Source of the DNA: Alteromonas stellipolaris
Lineage (GTDB): Bacteria > Pseudomonadota > Gammaproteobacteria > Enterobacterales > Alteromonadaceae
Direction of reading: 5' to 3'
NCBI RefSeq assembly: GCF_001562115.1
Contig: NZ_CP013926.1
Location: 4,588,001-4,652,000 of the forward strand
DNA: 64,000 nt
The notes under the pieces: generated by a model
Told to the model about the DNA's origin: nothing
Seen by the model: only the letters and a program-made list of their open reading frames with translations
Database searches by the model: none
Program-made: the position numbers and the translations under genes
Shown: piece by piece, positions 58,067-64,000 of the stretch
Numbering within the stretch: the stretch's first letter is position 1
How the letters are laid out: each line of letters starts with the position of its first letter

Positions 58067-58738
58067 TTAGTTCTTCTTTGTCGATGTGGCGTATTTTTCC
58101 ACCAGCTTTCTTGCATTATCATCCGCTTCGATACCGGCTGCAACTTTCACTTGCTGATTTCCCACTTTTCTTACAGGAGAATAACCCGCGGCTACGCGCT
58201 TATGTTTAATATTGTGAGCGAATTTTTGTGTCCATTGGAATTCACTCAGTATTGTGCCTGGCCTACCTAGCCAGTAAGAGATGAATTCGCCCACTTCATT
58301 ATCATCATACTCAGTATCAATAATACCGAGCAGAGAGGCCATCTCTAAGAATAACGCTTTGTTTGGCTTCCAAGAGGCTGAAATAGCAAAATGAGACTTA
58401 TGCAGCGCATCAAAGTTTGATTGTGCGTTGTTTATCAAAGGAAGAAGTAGGGCTTTGCCGTTAATAGAATGCTCTAAATCCAACGTTTCTGGAAAAACCA
58501 CCAGCCCCACAAGTTCAAGCTGTTTTAATAGGCTATTGATTTGCCGGCCACGTTGATAGGGGGTGTCTTTTTGTTCGCCGTTTAATAGCGACAGTAAGAA
58601 CTTATAATCGATAGCAGCACTTGCCGTAGAAGCTGTGTTGGCTGTTGGGCGTAAGCCAAGCAAGTAAAGTACGCGGCAATCGTTTGATATTGGCGATTGT
58701 AGTACCGCGAGTTCAGCTTGCGTTAGCGTTGTACTCAT
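58067..58738 (-). CDS. DnaT-like primosomal protein
   Basis: The 223-residue protein has an N-terminal winged-helix-like region (VLYLLGLRPTANT, then GRQINSLLKQLELVGLVVF) and a C-terminal segment EVGEFISYWLGRPGTILSEFQWTQKF that matches the ssDNA-binding domain of DnaT (FxxYWxxxG...WxxKF). A basic tail follows. With the downstream dnaC-like gene it forms a dnaTC pair, as in the E. coli primosome. It overlaps mioC by 4 bp. The DnaT label is by pattern, not by search. Confidence 0.72.
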   Translation of the reverse strand: MSTTLTQAELAVLQSPISNDCRVLYLLGLRPTANTASTASAAIDYKFLLSLLNGEQKDTPYQRGRQINSLLKQLELVGLVVFPETLDLEHSINGKALLLPLINNAQSNFDALHKSHFAISASWKPNKALFLEMASLLGIIDTEYDDNEVGEFISYWLGRPGTILSEFQWTQKFAHNIKHKRVAAGYSPVRKVGNQQVKVAAGIEADDNARKLVEKYATSTKKN

Positions 58739-59172
58739 GCAGTTTCCAAGGAGCGTTGGAACAGTGCTACCGCTTCATCTTCTGGAATAGGATGTTCTAA
58801 CACATCAATATGTATGGGTTCGGCAAGAAGGGTAGCACCAGTATTTTTCATAGCGGTTTCTATATCTTTTGCGCCATGGCAGAAGGTATCGTAACTCGTG
58901 TCACCCAAACCAATTACATAGAAATTCACACCCGTTAAATCAGTGTCTTTTAATGATTTCGCAAAAGGTTGGATATTATCAGGTAGTTCACCCGCACCAT
59001 GGGTTGATGTACACACTATCCATGTCGAGTCTTTATTAATGCCACTTAGTGTTGGTTCAAGATGAATAGTGAATGTATTGCCTAGCTGCTCAAGTGTTTT
59101 GGCAATAGCTTCGGCCACATATTCTGAAGCTCCAAGCATGGTACCCACAATTATTTCATAGTGCGTTGTCAT
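58735..59172 (-). CDS. mioC: FMN-binding flavodoxin MioC
   Basis: The 145-residue flavodoxin fold has the FMN phosphate loop GTMLGASEYVA (about 10-20), the STHGAGELPDN segment (about 56-66) and the GLGDTSYDTFCHGAKD segment (about 86-101) of the MioC/sulfite-reductase flavodoxin type. MioC is linked to biotin synthase electron transfer. It lies between mnmE and the dnaT-like gene, in the origin neighbourhood as in E. coli. Confidence 0.92.
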   Translation of the reverse strand: MTTHYEIIVGTMLGASEYVAEAIAKTLEQLGNTFTIHLEPTLSGINKDSTWIVCTSTHGAGELPDNIQPFAKSLKDTDLTGVNFYVIGLGDTSYDTFCHGAKDIETAMKNTGATLLAEPIHIDVLEHPIPEDEAVALFQRSLETA

Positions 59173-59175
59173 TAA

Positions 59176-60564
59176 TTATTTACCAATACAGAAAGATGAA
59201 AATATCTTACCAAGTAAGTCGTCTGAGGTGAATTCACCAGTGATTTCACACAATGACTGATGGGCTAACCGCAGTTCTTCTGCAAGTAGTTCACCGGCCA
59301 TAGCATCGTGAAGTTGTTGTTCGCCTATCACCACAAATTGATATGCCTTTTCCAACGCATCAAGGTGGCGTCTTCGGGCGATGAATTGCCCTTCAGTGGT
59401 AGTGTCGAACCCCATGGTGTTGGCCAAATGATCTCGCAGGGTATCGATACCGTCGCTTTCTTTTGCTGAAATATTAATAACCGGCATATCGCCATGTTCG
59501 GTTTTTACGTTATTCAGGCCTACTTCTAACTCGCTTAGATCCGCTTTATTTTTGATTACCGTGGTTGGGATACCCTCTGGTAAGCGCGCCATAAATTCAG
59601 GCCAAATTTTATAAGGATCTGCCACATCAGTAGTGGTTGAATCAGTAACAAAAAGTACGTGATCCGCTTCGCTAATGGCTTGCCACGCTCGCTCAATCCC
59701 AATTTGTTCTACTTTGTCCGGGCTATCACGAAGACCTGCGGTATCAATGATGTGTACCGGCATGCCGTTAATATTAATATGCTCTTTTAATACATCACGA
59801 GTAGTGCCTGCAATCTCGGTGACTATGGCGCTATCTCGGCCTGCTAATGCATTTAGTAAACTTGATTTACCCGCATTAGGGCGCCCGGCGATAACCACCT
59901 GCATGCCTTCTCTGAGTAGACTTCCTTGCTTAGCTTGCTCTCGTACAACTTGAAGGTGCGCAAGTATGGCGGCTAGATCGCCAGACACTTTGCCGTCAGA
60001 TAAGAAATCAATTTCTTCTTCAGGAAAGTCGATAGCGGCTTCAACGTACATACGTAAATGAACAATTTGATCAGACAACGTTTGTATTTGGGTTGAAAAC
60101 TCGCCCTGTAACGAACGTAGCGCGCTTCTTGCCGCTTGTTTAGAGCTAGCATCTATTAAATCAGCGATAGCCTCAGCTTGCGCTAAATCGAGCTTGTCGT
60201 TGATAAAGGCTTGTTCACTAAACTCACCTGGGTTGGCTAATCGCGCTTTGCCAGTCGATAACACAGCGTCAATAAGCATATCCATCACAACCTGACCGCC
60301 ATGACCTTGCAGCTCTAATACATCTTCGCCCGTAAATGAATTAGGCCCTTTGAAGAATAGCGCGATACCTTGGTCGATAACATTTTGTTGGCTATCGACA
60401 AACGGGGTATAGGTGGCCAATCTAGGTGTTAGGGCTGTGGGTACCAGAGTGGCTGCTATAGTTTTAGCATGTGGGCCTGATACTCGTACAATTCCTACTC
60501 CACCGCGCCCAGGGGCAGTAGCTTGGGCGGTAATGGTATCGGTTGTGATGATATGTGAATCCAT
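59176..60564 (-). CDS. mnmE: tRNA modification GTPase MnmE (TrmE)
   Basis: The 462-residue protein has an N-terminal folate-binding domain ([21 protein letters not shown]), a helical domain, and an inserted G domain: G1 [14 protein letters not shown] (about 227-240), G3 DTAGLRD, G4 NKAD. It ends in the essential CIGK motif (FCIGK), whose Cys is needed for activity. It acts with MnmG on wobble uridines; both genes flank the origin here. Confidence 0.98.
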   Translation of the reverse strand: MDSHIITTDTITAQATAPGRGGVGIVRVSGPHAKTIAATLVPTALTPRLATYTPFVDSQQNVIDQGIALFFKGPNSFTGEDVLELQGHGGQVVMDMLIDAVLSTGKARLANPGEFSEQAFINDKLDLAQAEAIADLIDASSKQAARSALRSLQGEFSTQIQTLSDQIVHLRMYVEAAIDFPEEEIDFLSDGKVSGDLAAILAHLQVVREQAKQGSLLREGMQVVIAGRPNAGKSSLLNALAGRDSAIVTEIAGTTRDVLKEHININGMPVHIIDTAGLRDSPDKVEQIGIERAWQAISEADHVLFVTDSTTTDVADPYKIWPEFMARLPEGIPTTVIKNKADLSELEVGLNNVKTEHGDMPVINISAKESDGIDTLRDHLANTMGFDTTTEGQFIARRRHLDALEKAYQFVVIGEQQLHDAMAGELLAEELRLAHQSLCEITGEFTSDDLLGKIFSSFCIGK

Positions 60565-60567
60565 ATT

Positions 60568-61050
60568 TTAGTCGCGAAAGTTCTTAAATTGAAAAGGCTG
60601 ACCTAAGTCTGATGATTTCACCAAGGCCATGGCTTGTTGTAAATCATCACGCTTTTTACCGGTTACTCGCAGTTCTTCACCTTGAATAGCCGTTTGTACT
60701 TTGATTTTTGCGTCTTTAATAATTTTTACAATTTTCTTCGCAATAGGCTGTTCTATGCCTTCTTTGAAAGCAATCGTTTGACGATAGGTTTTGCCGTTAG
60801 CATCAAAGGGCTTCATATCAATAAACGAAGTATCTAGGTTTCGCTTAGAGCATGCAGTTCTAAACATACTTTCCATTTGTTGTAATTGGAATTCGGCTTC
60901 CGCTTTCATTACCACGGTTTTCTCTTTGTATTCAAAGCTCGCTTCAATGCCGCGAAAATCGAAACGTGTGGCAAGTTCTCGGTGTGCGTTCTCAGTGGCG
61001 TTGCGCACTTCTTCCATGTTGATTTCTGACACAATATCAAATGATGGCAT
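60568..61050 (-). CDS. yajQ: YajQ-family nucleotide-binding protein
   Basis: The 160-residue protein begins [18 protein letters not shown], the YajQ signature, and continues with [45 protein letters not shown] and the end [10 protein letters not shown]. It has two ferredoxin-like domains; some homologues bind cyclic-di-GMP. It is inserted between yidC and mnmE, which are adjacent in E. coli, and is probably transcribed with mnmE. Confidence 0.93.
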   Translation of the reverse strand: MPSFDIVSEINMEEVRNATENAHRELATRFDFRGIEASFEYKEKTVVMKAEAEFQLQQMESMFRTACSKRNLDTSFIDMKPFDANGKTYRQTIAFKEGIEQPIAKKIVKIIKDAKIKVQTAIQGEELRVTGKKRDDLQQAMALVKSSDLGQPFQFKNFRD

Positions 61051-61072
61051 AGTTAATTTATCCTCGTAGACA

Positions 61073-61099
61073 AAACAGCCCGCAATTGGCGGGCTGTTT
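61073..61099 (-). terminator. Terminator after yidC
   Basis: AAACAGCCCGC and GCGGGCTGTTT form an exact 11-bp stem with a 5-base loop; read leftward it ends in TTTTG. It separates the rpmH-yidC group from yajQ-mnmE. Confidence 0.85.
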
Positions 61100-61121
61100 A
61101 TTATAAAAGAAATAGACGTTG

Positions 61122-62774
61122 CTATTTAATTCCCCGCTTCTCCATAGAAGCATATATCATTTTGGCTTGTACTAATGTAATGATGTTACTTACTAACCAG
61201 TATAATACTAGACCTGCAGGGAACCATAAGAAGAACACACTCATTGCCACAGGCATGAACTGCATTATCTTCTGCTGCATAGGATCAGTAATCGTTGTAG
61301 GTTGTAGTTTCTGCAATAAGTACATACTTGCGCCCGTTAATATAGGCAATACAAAGTACGGGTCTTTCACTGACAAGTCAGTGATCCACAATGCGAAATC
61401 TGCATGGCGTAATTCAACACTTTCCATCAACACCCAATAGAGCGCTAAGAAGATAGGCATTTGAAGTACTAGTGGTAAACAACCACCCATAGGGTTAACT
61501 TTTTCTTTCTTATAAAGCTCCATCATCGACTGAGACATTTTTTGTCTGTCATCGCCAAAACGGTCTTTAAGTTGCTGCATTTTAGGTGCTAAGTTACGCA
61601 TGCGAGCCATTGACTCGTATTGTTTCTTAGTCAGCCAGTACATAGCTCCTTTCACTACGATAGTAATCAAGATGATGGCTACACCCCAGTTATTCACTAA
61701 GCTATGTAAGAACGTAAGTAGTGAAAACAGTGGTTGAGATATCCACCATAAAATGCCGTAATCAACGGTTAAATCTAGGCCACGAGCAATTTGAACAAGC
61801 TTTTCTTGATCTTTAGGACCCATATAAAGGGTGCTAGATAATGTTTTTGTTTCACCACTGTTTATTGCCGCCGCAGGCATTAGTACACCAATAACCGCAT
61901 ATTGATTTGAAATATTGCGCGAGTAAATGGTGTTAACTTGATCCTGTGGTGGTACCCAAGCAGAGACAAAGTAATGCTCAAGCATACCTGCCCAACCCGC
62001 TTTAGTGGTTTCACGCAACTTGTCATCTTCAATATCGTCGAAGGTATATTTCTGATAACGATCATCTTCGGTCGAATATGCTGCGCCGCGATAGGTAGGC
62101 ATAAACATGTTGCCGTCATCTTCCGCGTCAATAACTTGTTTCAGTTGTGCATATTGCTGCACATTAGCCACTGCGCCAGAGTTATTCTGAACCGTGTAAT
62201 TTACCGCAACTTCATAATGGTCTTTCTTGAAGATGAACGTTTTGGTAACAGTAAGTCCTTGGTCGTTTTTCCATACTAACGGCACTTCTAGGGTATCTCC
62301 GGTCATCTCGTAGAAATTGCTTTCAGTACGATAAACAGGGCGACCACTGCTGCTAGCATCTGGGCCATTAGCACCAATAAGACCACTTTGTGCTACATAT
62401 AAGCCATTACCTGAACGTAATAGACTGTAAGGTTCTTCTGAACCTTGAGTTACTGGAAACTTTAATAAGTCTGCAGTAATGACATCGCCACCCAATAAGT
62501 CGATGCGAAGGTCTAAGCCATCAGTTTTAACTTCGATAATGCGATTAGCATTTGATGCGCTAGCCATCGGTTTAGCAGCTGGCATGCTATCACCGGTAGG
62601 TACATCTTCAGATTGCGCATCATCAAATGATGGCACACCTTGTGATACCTGTTCGGCTTGCTCTGTTTGTACTTGCTGTACAGGTTGAGGTCCGTATTCT
62701 TTTTGCCATTGTTGCCAAAGCAAAAAGCTGACCAGCGCCAGGCCAATTATCAGAAAACTACGTTGCGATTCCAT
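61122..62774 (-). CDS. yidC: Membrane protein insertase YidC
   Basis: The 550-residue protein begins [23 protein letters not shown] (start membrane helix), has a large periplasmic domain (about 40-340) and the conserved insertase core with five helices ([31 protein letters not shown] through [18 protein letters not shown]). The conserved hydrophilic-groove Arg is in TIVVKG/KKQY context, here a Lys. It inserts membrane proteins alone or with SecYEG. ATG 62774 is chosen over an upstream in-frame start that would overlap yidD. Confidence 0.97.
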   Translation of the reverse strand: MESQRSFLIIGLALVSFLLWQQWQKEYGPQPVQQVQTEQAEQVSQGVPSFDDAQSEDVPTGDSMPAAKPMASASNANRIIEVKTDGLDLRIDLLGGDVITADLLKFPVTQGSEEPYSLLRSGNGLYVAQSGLIGANGPDASSSGRPVYRTESNFYEMTGDTLEVPLVWKNDQGLTVTKTFIFKKDHYEVAVNYTVQNNSGAVANVQQYAQLKQVIDAEDDGNMFMPTYRGAAYSTEDDRYQKYTFDDIEDDKLRETTKAGWAGMLEHYFVSAWVPPQDQVNTIYSRNISNQYAVIGVLMPAAAINSGETKTLSSTLYMGPKDQEKLVQIARGLDLTVDYGILWWISQPLFSLLTFLHSLVNNWGVAIILITIVVKGAMYWLTKKQYESMARMRNLAPKMQQLKDRFGDDRQKMSQSMMELYKKEKVNPMGGCLPLVLQMPIFLALYWVLMESVELRHADFALWITDLSVKDPYFVLPILTGASMYLLQKLQPTTITDPMQQKIMQFMPVAMSVFFLWFPAGLVLYWLVSNIITLVQAKMIYASMEKRGIK

Positions 62775-62784
62775 ATAGGTCTCT

Positions 62785-63054
62785 TTATTTTGAGTGTTTA
62801 TCTTGTTGTTTTTCCGGTACTGGGTCGTAACCACCGGCATGCAAAGGATGGCATCTTAATATGCGTTTGATTGATAGCCAACCGCCTTTTACTAATCCAT
62901 GTGTTTTTAGTGCTTCAATAGCATACCAAGAACATGATGGATGAAAACGACAGCGTTGTCCTAAAATAGGAGATATAAACCATTGATACAGTTTTATGAG
63001 TACCAGTGGTATCGCGATTAAGACGCGTTGCAACGTTTGGCTAATTTTTTCCAT
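62785..63054 (-). CDS. yidD: Membrane protein insertion efficiency factor YidD
   Basis: The 89-residue protein has an amphipathic N-terminal helix ([19 protein letters not shown]) and the family core [22 protein letters not shown] with the three Cys and [17 protein letters not shown]. It assists YidC-dependent insertion. It overlaps rnpA by 37 bp and ends 10 bp before yidC. Confidence 0.96.
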   Translation of the reverse strand: MEKISQTLQRVLIAIPLVLIKLYQWFISPILGQRCRFHPSCSWYAIEALKTHGLVKGGWLSIKRILRCHPLHAGGYDPVPEKQQDKHSK

Positions 63055-63377
63055 AGCTTATCCATCGTTGCGAAAATCTCTTGATTGCTAAGTTTATCAG
63101 CACCAGATTTACCAATTACGATAATATCCACATTTGGGAGATCATGTTGCTTATGGCGAAAACTTTCACGAATTAAGCGTTTTAAACGATTTCGGTCGTG
63201 AGCTTTACGAATGCGCTTTTTGGCAAGTGTAATGCCTAAACGTGGGGATGGTAGAGTATTGATTCTTGCTAGGATGGTAAACGAGGGAGATACAGCTGGA
63301 ATTGCATTATCAAACACATAGGTAAAGTGGGTGGGAGTTAACAGACGTAACTCCCGTGAAAAATGATTTTCGCCCAC
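63018..63377 (-). CDS. rnpA: Ribonuclease P protein component
   Basis: The 119-residue basic protein has the RNase P signature [18 protein letters not shown] (about 57-74) and the N-terminal [17 protein letters not shown]. It binds the catalytic M1 RNA for tRNA 5' processing. It starts with GTG 63377, 22 bp after rpmH. The N-terminus is normal in length. Confidence 0.95.
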   Translation of the reverse strand: MGENHFSRELRLLTPTHFTYVFDNAIPAVSPSFTILARINTLPSPRLGITLAKKRIRKAHDRNRLKRLIRESFRHKQHDLPNVDIIVIGKSGADKLSNQEIFATMDKLWKKLAKRCNAS

Positions 63378-63399
63378 TTTAGGTGCTTTCTACTTAAGC

Positions 63400-63534
63400 T
63401 TAAGCAGAAAGACGAGCGCGGCCTTTTGCACGGCGAGCTGCTAGTATTTTACGACCATTTTTAGTCGCCATACGAGCACGAAAACCGTGAGAACGCTTAC
63501 GCTTCAAATTGCTCGGTTGAAATGTTCTTTTCAT
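63400..63534 (-). CDS. rpmH: 50S ribosomal protein L34
   Basis: This 44-residue, very basic protein begins [20 protein letters not shown] and ends in [10 protein letters not shown], matching L34 over its whole length. It is the first gene of the rpmH-rnpA-yidD-yidC group. The start codon is at 63532-63534 on the reverse strand. Confidence 0.97.
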   Translation of the reverse strand: MKRTFQPSNLKRKRSHGFRARMATKNGRKILAARRAKGRARLSA

Positions 63535-64000
63535 GACCAAAGTCTCACTTATATTTAATTAAACATAGGCGTTTTTGGTAAACACTTTATTCTGTTACCA
63601 GAGTAAGTTGTGCTTATCACCAGAAAAGCCCATCGAAAAAGGACGCTGAATTCTAGAGATCTCGGGGCCCGCTGTCAATCAATAATCCACTATTTCGGTA
63701 GAAAATGTGAACAAAGTTTACTGTAAAGGCTTAAATGCTAATCAGCCGCTATAATTTTAACTGTGAATAAGCTGGTTATAATCGTCATTTTATCCACAGA
63801 TTTTCAAATTTCAAACCGCTGTGTATGGCATTTAGACGGTGATCTCATCCGATTATCAGTATTTTAATTCTTAATTTAGCTAAATTAAGCACATTTTCGA
63901 ATAAGAACTCTTTGTTTAATTATCAATGGTTTACAGTTTTGATCCTGATGATCTCCAAAGATCGTCATTTACTTTTTGTTGATAAAGTAAGATAATCCAC
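63535..64000. promoter_or_regulatory. rpmH upstream region with DnaA boxes, probably the dnaA control region
   Basis: This 466-bp stretch to the right edge has no coding frame. It holds a consensus DnaA box TTATCCACA at 63790-63798 and a leftward TTATTCACA at 63762-63770, in AT-rich sequence. In most Gammaproteobacteria dnaA is divergent from rpmH, so this is likely the autoregulated dnaA promoter region; dnaA itself is not in the window. The rpmH promoter was not assigned. Confidence 0.65.

Overview
The window reads as a chromosomal, origin-proximal segment of a marine gammaproteobacterium of the Alteromonas type. This rests on the gene order around the replication origin, the moderate GC, a TonB-receptor / flavin-halogenase / GH1 sugar locus typical of Alteromonadales, and several DUF families common there. 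No rRNA, tRNA, CRISPR array, transposase or prophage gene was recognised. The gene complement is mostly core and vertically inherited in appearance. The accessory parts are the carbohydrate locus at about 27-38 kb and scattered uncharacterised small membrane proteins.

Layout. 1-5 kb: the 3' part of tamA and all of tamB (outer-membrane protein assembly and phospholipid transport). 5-6.6 kb: an ECF sigma factor, its overlapping membrane partner and a divergent PspB-like protein. 6.6-10.2 kb: a leftward cluster proB - thioesterase - 2-hydroxyacid dehydrogenase - DMT exporter. 10.4-13.9 kb: an M1 metallopeptidase with a DUF6702 protein, then a small membrane protein. 14-23 kb: a COQ8-type ABC1 kinase, a DUF6482-like protein, a sterol-desaturase-like hydroxylase, DUF3014/DUF1285 proteins, a secreted amidohydrolase, a VTT protein, a two-gene unit behind a probable Fur box, and a DUF1206 protein. 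23-26 kb: tusA, pyrE and rph, with divergent yicC. 26-27 kb: SRPBCC and DUF1330 proteins.

27-38 kb is a putative beta-glucoside utilisation locus. Leftward are a TonB-dependent receptor and two flavin-dependent halogenase homologues. Rightward are a GH1 beta-glucosidase, a GPH symporter and a LacI-type regulator. The 444-bp divergent promoter region holds three copies of a LacI-type operator built on GAGAAAGCGCTTTCTC. The inferred flow is outer-membrane uptake, symport, hydrolysis, and repression by the LacI protein. The role of the halogenase homologues in a sugar locus is unexplained.

38-44.8 kb: an NTF2-like secreted protein with a parS-like 16-mer just upstream, an OmpA-type lipoprotein, an HD-GYP protein, an alkyltransferase-like protein (Trp in place of the active Cys), a DTW-domain protein, a GST and two tandem paralogous membrane proteins.

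44.9-64 kb is the replication-origin core, transcribed leftward: rpmH-rnpA-yidD-yidC, yajQ-mnmE-mioC-dnaT-like-dnaC-like, oriC, mnmG-rsmG-parA-parB, atpIBEFHAGDC. The oriC segment between mnmG and the dnaC-like gene has an AT-rich GATC-repeat unwinding region next to mnmG, several DnaA boxes on the other side, and 19 GATC sites in about 480 bp. DnaA boxes upstream of rpmH at the right edge suggest that dnaA lies just beyond the window.
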